This document shows positions 45,648 through 53,339 of a DNA stretch of 64,000 bases, piece after piece. Source of the DNA: Nostoc sp. HK-01 (GTDB lineage: Bacteria; Cyanobacteriota; Cyanobacteriia; Cyanobacteriales; Nostocaceae). Positions within the stretch are counted from its first letter, which is position 1; each line of letters begins with the position of its first letter. The stretch lies in contig AP018318.1 in the NCBI GenBank assembly GCA_003990705.1, positions 3,785,501 to 3,849,500 of the forward strand, read 5' to 3'. Below the pieces are notes generated by a model. That model had not been told where the DNA came from. It did no database searches and was given only the letters and a program-made list of their open reading frames with translations. The position numbers and the translations under genes were made by a program.

Positions 45648-46631
45648 ATGACTTCAGTTGCAGTTAAAGATAGCAAACAGCAACTAATACAAGCATTTCA
45701 ACAAATTTTAACTGAAAGAAAAAAATTAGAATCAAAAATTGCTACTAAACAAGAAGAAGCAGAAAAAGTCAAAAACCAAGAAATTTTAACTGCGGCTTCT
45801 ACATATACAGTTGATAGCATTGTTAAAGGTTTAGCTGATTTACAATTGGAATTTGGGAGTATTGTCAATTCTCTGTCAGAAAAGTTAGCTAAAGAAAACT
45901 CCAAGTTAGATGAACTAAACAGAGGTATAGAAATTGCCACTCAGCATCTGCAAGAATTACAAAAAATCAGAATTGTTGCAGACACATTAGATATTCTCAC
46001 TCAAGAACATCAAGAAAAGTTAAAAACTCTTGAACAAGATACTACCAGTAAGCAAGAGGCAATTGAAAAAGAAATTGCTCTCAAGCGTAAAGAATGGCAA
46101 AAGGAACAGTCAGAGTATGAAGAAGCAGTCACAGCATACAATGATGTGACTAATAAAGAACGCCAACAAGAACAAGAAGAATATCAATATAAACTAGAAA
46201 CTACTCGCAAGCTTAATACAGATGCTTATGAAGCTAAGAAACGCAACTTAGAAAGAGATATTCAAGAGAAAACACAAGAAAAAGAAAAAGATTGGGCTGA
46301 ACGGGAAAAAATTCTGTCTAGTAATCAATCTCTGTTTAAAGAATATCAACAAAAAGTTACAGCTTTTCCTGGTGAATTGGAAGAAGCAGTTAAAAAGGCG
46401 AGAGAAGAAGCAATTAAAGAAACCAGTCAAAAAGCTAAAATCGAAGCTGATTTATTTGAGAAAGAATGGGAATCTAGCAAGCAAAGCTATGAACAAAAAA
46501 TTCAAAGCTTGGAAGAAACCATTACAAAGCAAGTAGAGCAAATAGAAAGTATTTCTACACAACTACAGGCTACTCTGAAGCAAGCACAAGATTTGGCAAT
46601 GAGAGCTTTTGGTAATTCTGCTGCTAAATAG
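45648..46631 (+). CDS. zicK: Coiled-coil filament protein, probable ZicK
   Basis: A 327-aa, Glu/Lys/Gln-rich protein that is almost entirely alpha-helical coiled coil (about residues 5-315) with no signal or membrane segment. It shares with the next gene a helical N-terminus, a VADTLDIL block (about 107), a KEWQKEQSEYEE block and a C-terminal IQSLEETI...QDLAMRAF block. In Anabaena PCC 7120 the adjacent pair ZicK/ZacK co-assembles into heteropolymers that keep the trichome straight; that pair, as I recall it, also lies divergent from sphR. The name rests on that recalled synteny and on the pairing. Ribosome-binding site AAGGGAG precedes the ATG. Confidence 0.65.
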   Translation: MTSVAVKDSKQQLIQAFQQILTERKKLESKIATKQEEAEKVKNQEILTAASTYTVDSIVKGLADLQLEFGSIVNSLSEKLAKENSKLDELNRGIEIATQHLQELQKIRIVADTLDILTQEHQEKLKTLEQDTTSKQEAIEKEIALKRKEWQKEQSEYEEAVTAYNDVTNKERQQEQEEYQYKLETTRKLNTDAYEAKKRNLERDIQEKTQEKEKDWAEREKILSSNQSLFKEYQQKVTAFPGELEEAVKKAREEAIKETSQKAKIEADLFEKEWESSKQSYEQKIQSLEETITKQVEQIESISTQLQATLKQAQDLAMRAFGNSAAK

Positions 46632-46673
46632 GCATTTCTTATCTAAATAGTTGCGAATAATAGGAGGTTTATA

Positions 46674-47759
46674 ATGGCTAGTAAAAAACTCACAGATAAG
46701 AATACAAAAGCAGAAATTTTGCAAGCCTATGAAGAGTTGATAAAGGAAGCTTCAGGACTCAAAACCCAAATAAATCAAGCTACAAAAGCTAATCGGAATG
46801 TCGATGTAGATATAGAAAAGCCAAAAGTAGAACAAAATACAATTATGACTCAGCCAGCAACTATCCAACAGAAGATGAATTTCACAATTGAAAGTTTAGC
46901 TAAAATTCAATTAGGCTTCGGTAGTGCGGCAAATGAGCTATCAGAACAGTTAACCACACAAGCTTCTAAATTAGGAGAAATTAGGCAATCTGTAGAAACT
47001 GAAATTACAGCCTTAAAACAACTACATAACTTAGAAGTTGCAGAGGATACATTAGATATTTTGATTACAGCCTATGAAGATAATTCTAAGGCATATCAGG
47101 AAGAATATAGTCAACGTTATGAAGTCTTATCACAAGATATACTTGAGCAACGTATTGCTTGGCAAAAAGAACAAGAAGAATATAAGCAGTCAATTAAAGA
47201 ACGCAATGATAGTTTAAATAAAACCAGACAACGAGATACAGCAGGGTATAAATATGATTTAGAACTGCAACGCAAATTGGAATCTGATGAATATGAACAA
47301 GTGCAAAAAACTTTATACAAGCAGTTAGAAGAATTTCAACAAGCTACAGAAAAACAATGGAATGAACGTGAAAAACAAATTGTAGAACGAGAAACGCAAT
47401 TTGCAGAAGCTAAAGCTAAGGTAGAAGCATTCCCGAAAGATAAAGAAGCAGCCTTGAAAAAAGCTACAGAAGAAGGTAAGGGTATTGCTCATTATCAGGC
47501 GAAAGTAAAATCAGATTTATATGGGAAAGAAGTAGAGGGACAAAAGCGTTTTTATGAGCAGAGGTTACAATCCCTAGAACAAACTATCAACAATCAAGAA
47601 ACACGTATTCAGAATCTTTCTAAACAGTTAGACTCGGCTTTGAAACAAGTTCAAGATTTGGCAGTTAAGGCTATTGAAGGTACTGCAAATGTCAATTCTT
47701 ATCAGGCTATTAAGGAGATAGCTTTAGAACAGGCAAAAAGCCAGGTAAAAAATAAATAG
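46674..47759 (+). CDS. zacK: Coiled-coil filament protein, probable ZacK
   Basis: A 361-aa coiled-coil paralogue of the preceding gene, 42 bp downstream, preceded by an excellent Shine-Dalgarno AGGAGGT. Shared blocks: VAEDTLDIL, IAWQKEQEEYKQ, a VEAFPKDKEAALKKA turn matching VTAFPGELEEAVKKA in the partner, and RLQSLEQTI...QVQDLAVKAI. The C-terminal ~25 residues are an extra Lys-rich tail. Cytoplasmic heteropolymer with its partner is inferred. A strong hairpin terminator follows at 47783-47808. Confidence 0.65.
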   Translation: MASKKLTDKNTKAEILQAYEELIKEASGLKTQINQATKANRNVDVDIEKPKVEQNTIMTQPATIQQKMNFTIESLAKIQLGFGSAANELSEQLTTQASKLGEIRQSVETEITALKQLHNLEVAEDTLDILITAYEDNSKAYQEEYSQRYEVLSQDILEQRIAWQKEQEEYKQSIKERNDSLNKTRQRDTAGYKYDLELQRKLESDEYEQVQKTLYKQLEEFQQATEKQWNEREKQIVERETQFAEAKAKVEAFPKDKEAALKKATEEGKGIAHYQAKVKSDLYGKEVEGQKRFYEQRLQSLEQTINNQETRIQNLSKQLDSALKQVQDLAVKAIEGTANVNSYQAIKEIALEQAKSQVKNK

Positions 47760-47782
47760 TTAGGATACAAATAAAATAATTT

Positions 47783-47808
47783 AGAGACGTAATTACTATT
47801 ACGTCTCT
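47783..47808. terminator. Bidirectional hairpin terminator
   Basis: Perfect 11-bp stem AGAGACGTAAT / ATTACGTCTCT with TACT loop, T-rich on both sides. Serves the coiled-coil operon and, on the other strand, the tiny gene at 47848-47961. A related hairpin lies at 48053-48078. Confidence 0.88.
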
Positions 47809-47847
47809 ATTATTTAGGCATAATTGATTATGAGTTTTTATTGATAA

Positions 47848-47961
47848 TTAGGGATCGGTTTTATTTGGTTTACCGTTGTTCAAAGGTTTCTTGCGAGGAG
47901 TGCTAGTTTCATTAGATTTTTTATTAGGTTGTGGGTTAGCATTCGATTTTTGATTAGACAT
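47848..47961 (-). CDS. Tiny basic protein, member 1 of a new pair (37 aa)
   Basis: ATG at 47961, stop TAA at 47848. A 37-residue hydrophilic protein, rich in Asn, Lys and Pro, ending in KKPLNNGKPNKTDP. The 41-aa gene at 48165-48290 begins with nearly the same 14 residues (11-12 identical). The DNA of the shared block differs at several synonymous positions, which argues for selection on protein. No Shine-Dalgarno is obvious. Each tiny gene is followed by a similar AGAGACGT hairpin. No homologue is known to me; probably intrinsically disordered. Confidence 0.6.
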   Translation of the reverse strand: MSNQKSNANPQPNKKSNETSTPRKKPLNNGKPNKTDP

Positions 47962-48052
47962 AAGACTGCGGAAATTAACGATAAGTTTACATACAACAAG
48001 GATATTACTGAATCCAGAAATTAGTTAAAAAATTTACATACAAAAATAAAAA

Positions 48053-48078
48053 AGAGACGTGATTATAATCATGTCTCT
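48053..48078. terminator. AGAGAC hairpin terminator between the tiny genes
   Basis: Near-perfect palindrome AGAGACGTGATTATAATC followed by ATGTCTCT. On the minus strand it is followed by TTTTTTATTTTTG, so it terminates the tiny gene at 48165-48290. Confidence 0.85.
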
Positions 48079-48164
48079 AAGTCGAGAAGAAACCCAATAT
48101 TGTAAAAATTAAAAGTCTTATTACCTGTGATTACTATAATTAGTTAGGTTAGTTTTATACTAAA

Positions 48165-48290
48165 TTATTCTGGTTTATCAAGTTTGTTAGATTTCTGTTG
48201 ATTGATTCTGTCAATTTTCCCAATAGACTGAATAGCACCAGGTTCTGTTTTCCTTGGTTTACCGTTATTAAGTGGTTTTTGACGAGTCAT
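48165..48290 (-). CDS. Tiny basic protein, member 2 of a new pair (41 aa)
   Basis: ATG at 48290, stop TAA at 48165. A 41-residue Lys/Asn/Gln-rich protein beginning MTRQKPLNNGKPRKTEP, i.e. the conserved block is N-terminal here but C-terminal in the paralogue at 47848-47961. The remainder (IGKIDRINQQKSNKLDKPE) is unrelated and hydrophilic. A weak GAGA lies upstream as possible ribosome-binding site. Own downstream terminator at 48053-48078. Function unknown. Confidence 0.6.
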   Translation of the reverse strand: MTRQKPLNNGKPRKTEPGAIQSIGKIDRINQQKSNKLDKPE

Positions 48291-48423
48291 AAGAATAATC
48301 TCACTGTTGGTAGAATGTTTACTACTTGAACTACAACAGTGTAAATAGCTATTCCGGAAATTACATACGGCTAAACAGACATAACCTGAGTTTGTCTAGC
48401 CGCAATTTTGAATCAAGCTATTT

Positions 48424-49197
48424 TTAGGCGAAGGAGGAAAAGTCCAGATTTGGGGGTACGTCTTGAATGCGTCCTGGCCCGATCGCTCGCAGTGCTTCTG
48501 GGAGTAAAATATCGCCAGTGTACAAAGCGCGTCCCACAATTGCACCTGTGACACCTTGCGCTTCTAAGGCTAACAAACTCAACAAATCAGTCACAGAACT
48601 CACACCACCAGAAGCAATTACTGGAATAGAAATAGCATGGGTAAGTTCGCGTAATGCTTCGATGTTGGGGCCACTGAGAGTTCCATCGCGGTGAATATCG
48701 GTGTAGATAATGGCTGCTGCACCTAATTCTTGCATTCGCACCGCTAGTTGGGTGGCTAAAACTTCCGAGGTTTCTAACCAACCGCGAGTTGCTACTTTAC
48801 CATTACGCGCATCAATGCCGATAATTATTTGTTGCGGAAATTCTTGACAAAGTTCTTGGACTAGCTGGGGTTGTTCAACAGCGACAGTTCCCAGAATTGC
48901 CCATTGTACACCCAAGTTAAACACTTGCTGCACGCTAGAACGATCGCGCAATCCGCCACCAACTTCAATTGGTACTGATATTGCTTGAGCGATCACTTCA
49001 ATCGCTTTCAAGTTTACTACTTTACCTGCTTTTGCTCCATCTAAATCTACTAAGTGCAATCGAGTTGCACCTTGATCTACCCATTGTTGAGCAACATCAA
49101 CAGGATTTTCGCTAAAAACTTGCGATTTTTCATAGTCTCCTTGATACAGTCGCACACAACGACCTTCAAGTAAATCAATTGCTGGAATTACGTCCAT
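48424..49197 (-). CDS. hisA: Phosphoribosylformimino-AICAR-P isomerase HisA
   Basis: A 257-aa (beta/alpha)8 barrel catalysing the ProFAR to PRFAR Amadori rearrangement in histidine biosynthesis. Catalytic acids are visible: Asp8 in [20 protein letters not shown] and Asp in [16 protein letters not shown]; both phosphate-binding sites (EVGGGLRD and ASGGVSS) are present. ATG at 49197. Upstream lies the second 21-bp minisatellite. Confidence 0.97.
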   Translation of the reverse strand: MDVIPAIDLLEGRCVRLYQGDYEKSQVFSENPVDVAQQWVDQGATRLHLVDLDGAKAGKVVNLKAIEVIAQAISVPIEVGGGLRDRSSVQQVFNLGVQWAILGTVAVEQPQLVQELCQEFPQQIIIGIDARNGKVATRGWLETSEVLATQLAVRMQELGAAAIIYTDIHRDGTLSGPNIEALRELTHAISIPVIASGGVSSVTDLLSLLALEAQGVTGAIVGRALYTGDILLPEALRAIGPGRIQDVPPNLDFSSFA

Positions 49198-49253
49198 TTA
49201 ACTTTCCTTTTAAAAAATAGGGAGTAAGGAAAAAAGTGTGAAGTATGAAGTGT

Positions 49254-49505
49254 GAAGTTTCGAGTTCTGAGGTTGAAGTTCCAAGTTCAAAGGTCGAAGT
49301 TTCGAGTTCTGAGGTTGAAGTTTCGAGTTCTGAGGTTGAAGTTCCAAGTTCAAAGGTCAAAGTTTCGAGTTCTGAGGTTGAAGTTCCAAGTTCAAAGGTC
49401 GAAGTTTTGAGTTCTGAAGTCGAAGTTTCGAGTTCTGAGGTTGAAGTTCCAAGTTCAAAGGTCGAAGTTTCGAGTTCTGAGGTTGAAGTTCCAAGTTCAA
49501 AGGTC
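49254..49505. repeat. 21-bp minisatellite, 12 units of two alternating types
   Basis: Exactly 12 units of 21 bp in the order B A B B A B A B B A B A, where A contains TTCCAAGTTCAAAGGTC and B contains TTTCGAGTTCTGAGGTT, all starting GAAG or AAAG. Few point changes occur. All frames stay open, yielding SELETSTFELGTST-type artefacts on the minus strand. Unit A matches the 2315-2419 array unit at about 12 of 21 positions at the same phase. Confidence 0.95.
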
Positions 49506-49518
49506 GAAACCATAATAT

Positions 49519-49839
49519 CTACTCCTGCCTCCTGCCTCCTGCCTCCTGCCTCTTGCCTTTTAATTCCTTCACAGCTTGGCGAAAACCAATTACAAGCAAG
49601 ATGTTAGCTAGGGTTAAAAATACTTCAGCACCACCGTGTAGCCAATCTACATTTGCTAAAGTTTCTCCATAATGCACCTTAGCGTAAATCCCTACCGGAA
49701 TGGTCACGCCCACAAATACAAGTGTGCCGTAAAATCCATATAGTGCTAAACGTGGCATTTGCTGACTACGGCTAATAAACCACAAGAAACCCAAATAGGG
49801 AAATAGAGAAAGGGCAAATAGGGTTTCTTTCGAGATCAT
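49519..49839 (-). CDS. DUF3593 membrane protein
   Basis: A 106-aa protein with three hydrophobic helices (LFALSLFPYLGFLWFI; LALYGFYGTLVFVGVTI; AEVFLTLANILLVIGF), conserved in cyanobacteria and plastid-bearing plants. Function unknown. It overlaps the DUF2499 gene by 4 bp, so the two are translationally coupled. Its last ten residues (RQEAGGRRQE) are encoded by a CCTGCCT heptanucleotide repeat that runs on into the intergenic region. Confidence 0.85.
   Translation of the reverse strand: MISKETLFALSLFPYLGFLWFISRSQQMPRLALYGFYGTLVFVGVTIPVGIYAKVHYGETLANVDWLHGGAEVFLTLANILLVIGFRQAVKELKGKRQEAGGRRQE
49522..49563. repeat. Heptanucleotide STRR (CCTGCCT)n overlapping a gene end
   Basis: About five copies of CTCCTGC ending in TCTTGCCTTTT. 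It lies inside the last codons of the DUF3593 gene, next to the 21-bp minisatellite. Confidence 0.85.
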
Positions 49840-50183
49840 GGTTCTGATTTAATAGATGGGACTGCAATAGTATCAGTGGAATTTTTTACAGACTTGGTGG
49901 AACGCCAAATCCACACCGCAGCTGCCCACAGGGTAAAATTACCAACTAAGGTCATGGTAGCTTGTAGCGTTACCAGCCATTCTAAAGAGTCTGCATTGTC
50001 AAAATAATGCCAAGTACAAGCACACATAGCACTCACTAAAGCTGGTAACATAGCCAGGGACAATCCCCACCAACTACGATTACCAGTGAGTTCGCCGTAA
50101 GTCCAGATTAACCAAATCGCGGCAATCCACTCAATAACGCTAGAAATATGAATAATCCAAGTGGGAATTGATAGGACGTGCAT
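49836..50183 (-). CDS. DUF2499/Ycf49-type membrane protein
   Basis: About 115 aa with three hydrophobic helices: STPTWIIHISSVIEWIAAI-like start, SLAMLPALVSAMCACTWHY and the C-terminal TLVGNFTLWAAAVWIW. Belongs to the Ycf49-like family of cyanobacteria and plastids; function unknown. The start at ATG 50183 is preferred; a TTG 18 bp upstream lies in a GTCAAAA repeat. Coupled to DUF3593 by a 4-bp overlap. Confidence 0.85.
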   Translation of the reverse strand: MHVLSIPTWIIHISSVIEWIAAIWLIWTYGELTGNRSWWGLSLAMLPALVSAMCACTWHYFDNADSLEWLVTLQATMTLVGNFTLWAAAVWIWRSTKSVKNSTDTIAVPSIKSEP

Positions 50184-50226
50184 AGGAAAGTTAAAAGTCA
50201 AAAGTCAAGGGTCAAAAGTCAAGAGT
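50184..50226. repeat. Heptanucleotide STRR (GTCAAAA)n
   Basis: About five units of GTCAAAA with variants (GTTAAAA, GTCAAGG, GTCAAGA), immediately upstream of the DUF2499 start codon, hence inside its 5' leader. Confidence 0.8.
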
Positions 50227-50361
50227 TAATCGTCCTCTGATTCTCCCTTCAGTTCATCTTCCCACAAGGAAATTCATCTTTTGTCGACAAGATGGCTGAC
50301 TTTCTATGAACTACTAAGAAAAAGTTGATATTCTAAAATCCAAACTCTCAATATGGGAACT

Positions 50362-51399
50362 ATGCGGGCGTTATTGTCTGGTTATTATGGCAAAGGTAAT
50401 GGTGGTGATGAAGCTTTACTGGCGACGCTTCTACAAATGTTGCCATCTCATGTCACGCCTGTGGTGCTTTCTGGCAATCCAAAAGAAACGCGCGATCGCT
50501 ACAATGTAGAAACTCACAACCGTATGGCTATGCTACCTGTACTGCAAGCTTTACGTTCTTGTGATGCTTTTATTTGGGGCGGTGGGAGTTTAATTCAAGA
50601 TGTCACCAGTACCATTAGCCCTCTGTATTATGGGGGATTGATGACATTGGCGCAAACAATGAATTTGAAAACCATTGCTTGGGCGCAAGGTATTGGCCCT
50701 TTGGTGCGTCCGCAAACTCGTTGGTTAGCAAAACGCAACTTTGCTGGTTGTACCAAAATTAGTGTACGCGATCGCGCCAGTGCTGCTTTATTATCAGATT
50801 GGCAAATTCCCCATATCATTGCACCTGATCCGGTTTGGGCGTTACAAGGAAAATCAGTACCAGGATTAGCAGATTTACCTGCGCCAAGAGTTGCTGTAAC
50901 ATTGCGATCGCATCCTCAATTGACAGCAAAACGCCTAGCTAACCTCACAAAAGCATTAGTGGATTTTCAAACAGCTACCCAAGCATTTATTTTACTGTTA
51001 CCATTTCAAAAAAGTGAAGATTTAGGCATTGCCCAAGCCATTCAACCTCATCTTGCAGATGTTAGTAAGATATTGTGTTTAGAAGATCCACAACTTTTAA
51101 AAGGTGTATATCGTGGTGTTGAAATGGCAATTGGAATGCGATTACACAGTTTAATTATGGCTGCTGCTGAAGGTTGTCGCTGTTTTGCCCTCAGTTATGA
51201 TCCCAAAGTTAATCGTTTAATGGAAGATTTAGCGATACCTGGATGGGATTTAGATAATTTACCAGATGATGCAAATATTATTAGTAAAACTTGGCTGGAA
51301 CATTATGCAAATGGTGAGCCACTTTTATCAGCACAAATTCAATCTTTAATAGATCGTGCCTTAACGCACCGCGATTTGTTGAGTGAAGCTTTAAGTTAA
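50362..51399 (+). CDS. csaB: Polysaccharide pyruvyl transferase CsaB
   Basis: A 345-348-aa transferase that adds pyruvyl ketals to cell-wall polysaccharide, which anchors SLH-domain proteins. Family blocks: GYYGKGNGGDEALL near the N-terminus, IWGGGSLIQDVTS (about 77), WAQGIGPLVRPQTRWL, and AIGMRLHSLIMAA near 265. ATG at 50362 gives the usual start; an ATG 9 bp upstream is also possible. Functional link: an SLH porin is encoded at 37140-38777. Confidence 0.93.
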   Translation: MRALLSGYYGKGNGGDEALLATLLQMLPSHVTPVVLSGNPKETRDRYNVETHNRMAMLPVLQALRSCDAFIWGGGSLIQDVTSTISPLYYGGLMTLAQTMNLKTIAWAQGIGPLVRPQTRWLAKRNFAGCTKISVRDRASAALLSDWQIPHIIAPDPVWALQGKSVPGLADLPAPRVAVTLRSHPQLTAKRLANLTKALVDFQTATQAFILLLPFQKSEDLGIAQAIQPHLADVSKILCLEDPQLLKGVYRGVEMAIGMRLHSLIMAAAEGCRCFALSYDPKVNRLMEDLAIPGWDLDNLPDDANIISKTWLEHYANGEPLLSAQIQSLIDRALTHRDLLSEALS

Positions 51400-51413
51400 A
51401 ATTTTGAATAGTA

Positions 51414-51677
51414 ATGAATAGAGAAAATTTTATTTATGATAGTAAGTGTGACAACTTACAAAAAGCTCTTGATATTTATACAAATGGAGGTCGAATTTTA
51501 TGTGCAGTATGCGGTTCTGAATTAATCATAATTGGTTATGAAGATAAAACTTTAATCACAAAATATCAATTACAGCCTGGCATTTATTGTCCAGTTAGCT
51601 CAAAACATATATGTGCAAAATTTATTTTTGCAGATCATTTTGAAGAATTTAGACAAAAATTTGGTTATAACGAATAA
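51414..51677 (+). CDS. Small AT-rich Cys-containing protein
   Basis: An 87-aa protein starting 14 bp after csaB. It has a CAVCG pair (about residues 35-39) and two further cysteines (about 65 and 74) in CPVSSKHIC, suggesting a metal-bound fold. Codon use is more AT-rich than csaB. I do not recognise a family; the small acidic, helix-ended form could be an immunity-type protein, but this is a guess. Confidence 0.6.
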   Translation: MNRENFIYDSKCDNLQKALDIYTNGGRILCAVCGSELIIIGYEDKTLITKYQLQPGIYCPVSSKHICAKFIFADHFEEFRQKFGYNE

Positions 51678-51792
51678 TTTAAGTAATTACTTATAGTTTA
51701 TCTGAGATAAACAAAATAATCCTCAAAATAAAAATTATTACAAATGAGAAATAATTACTCTGAGCGATCGCTTATAAATTTAAACTAGAATA

Positions 51793-52593
51793 ATGCTATC
51801 AAATTCTACTAATTTATTACGACTATCTCAAGGACAACTCAACTTACTAGAACGTTGTCCCCGTCAGTTTCAGCATACTTATTTAGAACAACTCAATTCT
51901 CCTTCAGATCCAGAACACGAAGAAAGACAAACTTTAGGTAGCCGCTTTCACTTGCTAATGCAGCAACAAGAAATAGGTTTACCAATCGATAGTTTATTAC
52001 AAGCAGACCCGCAACTGCAAAGCTGGATGTCTGCTTTTGCCAATGCTGCACCAGAAATTGTCACACCTCTAAGACATAATCAAACCTTTCGGGACAGTGA
52101 ACACTACCGCACCCTACAATTTCAAGATTATTTACTAACTGTTATTTATGATTTATTAATTGCAGATAACAAACAAGTACAAATTTTAGATTGGAAAACC
52201 TATCCAAAACCACCAGATAAAAGCAAATTAGCCCAAAATTGGCAAACACGTCTTTATATGTACGTGTTAGCTGAAACTAGCGAATATTTGCCAGAAAATA
52301 TTTCTATGACTTACTGGTTTGTTCAGTCTCAAGGCAGACCACAGAATATAAAATATACTTATAATAATAGACAACATCAGCAAACAGAAAAAGACCTTAA
52401 TGAACTGTTAAATTATCTGTCTAATTGGCTAAAGCTTTACCAAAATGGTCAACCATTTCCGCAAATAATTAAAAGTAGTAAAGCTTGCGATTACTGTCAG
52501 TTTGCTATTCGTTGTCAACGCACACCATCCACTGAAGGTAAAATCACATCTCCACTTCCAACTATTGATAGTATTCAAGAAGTATCTCTTTAA
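51793..52593 (+). CDS. PD-(D/E)XK nuclease, RecB/Cas4-like with Fe-S cysteines
   Basis: A 266-aa nuclease of the RecB/AddB C-terminal type. Cys22 in LLERCPRQF and a C-terminal CDYCQFAIRC triad (about 232-241) form the expected four-Cys [4Fe-4S] set. The catalytic core shows GSRFHLLMQ (motif His), LLTVIYDLLI (Asp), ILDWKT (D-x-K) and TRLYMYVLAE. As a stand-alone protein it may act in DNA repair, and it precedes GNAT and RecJ on the same strand. Cas4 is unlikely, as no Cas genes or CRISPR are near. Confidence 0.85.
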   Translation: MLSNSTNLLRLSQGQLNLLERCPRQFQHTYLEQLNSPSDPEHEERQTLGSRFHLLMQQQEIGLPIDSLLQADPQLQSWMSAFANAAPEIVTPLRHNQTFRDSEHYRTLQFQDYLLTVIYDLLIADNKQVQILDWKTYPKPPDKSKLAQNWQTRLYMYVLAETSEYLPENISMTYWFVQSQGRPQNIKYTYNNRQHQQTEKDLNELLNYLSNWLKLYQNGQPFPQIIKSSKACDYCQFAIRCQRTPSTEGKITSPLPTIDSIQEVSL

Positions 52594-52700
52594 ATAATAA
52601 TTACTATATGGGTTTAAACTCAGCAATCATTACTTTAGTCTATAACTAAATACATTATATTTAGCATATTTTTAAAATCTCATATTTTGAATATTAAATC

Positions 52701-53330
52701 ATGACTAACTTTGACGAAAGCGATTCAATTTATGTTCGTGAATTAGGAATTGATGATATCGCTCCCATATACCATTTGGGCGAAGAATTATTTACAAGCG
52801 ATTTATATCCATATCTATACCGTACTTGGGATGAATGGGAAGTAATCGGACTTTATAATACAGATCCAGAATATTGCTTAGTAGCTGAAACAAATGGAGA
52901 ACTAGCAGGATTTATTTTAGGAACTATTATTACTAAAGCCTCTTGGACTTATGGTTATATTTTGTGGCTAGGCGTTAACCCAAAATATCAGCGTCAAGGC
53001 GTAGCAGACAAATTAGTTGATAAAGTCGTTGCTCGGATGATTGAAGATGGGGCAAGATTCATGTTAGTAGATACTGATCCCACCAATGTAGCCGCAGTGA
53101 AATTTTTTAATCGTAAAGGATTTGGTAACATCCGGCAACATATTTTCTTGTCGATGAATTTAAGTAAACATCCGCATTATGGCAGACTAATTGATTACGA
53201 ACATCAAAAAGCAGAAAGAGCAGGTTACAGGCGATCGCGTCCGACAATTCGTCCAAGAAAATCGGACGGTGTTGCTAATGAATTAGTCCTCAATCCTTTA
53301 GTAAATGAACCTATAAAAACTGAAGAATAA
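52701..53330 (+). CDS. GNAT N-acetyltransferase
   Basis: A 209-aa acetyltransferase. The acetyl-CoA site is LWLGVNPKYQRQGVADKLV (about residues 90-108), and the later DTDPTNVAAVKFFNRKGF is the RimI-like alpha4/beta5 block. The C-terminal ~45 residues are basic (GYRRSRPTIRPRKS). Substrate unknown. It ends 9 bp before recJ. Confidence 0.88.
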   Translation: MTNFDESDSIYVRELGIDDIAPIYHLGEELFTSDLYPYLYRTWDEWEVIGLYNTDPEYCLVAETNGELAGFILGTIITKASWTYGYILWLGVNPKYQRQGVADKLVDKVVARMIEDGARFMLVDTDPTNVAAVKFFNRKGFGNIRQHIFLSMNLSKHPHYGRLIDYEHQKAERAGYRRSRPTIRPRKSDGVANELVLNPLVNEPIKTEE

Positions 53331-53339
53331 AAATAACAA

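Noticed and set aside
49254-49505. CRISPR array
   Set aside because: Units are contiguous with no spacers, and no cas genes are present. The same applies to 2189-2440.
49175-49607. Long frames on both strands with SELETSTFELGTST-type repeats
   Set aside because: Products of the 21-bp minisatellite, overlapping the hisA start and the DUF3593 end; no ribosome-binding site.
51793-52593. Cas4
   Set aside because: Nuclease and Fe-S motifs are similar, but there is no CRISPR context and the neighbours are GNAT and RecJ; RecB-like is the safer call.
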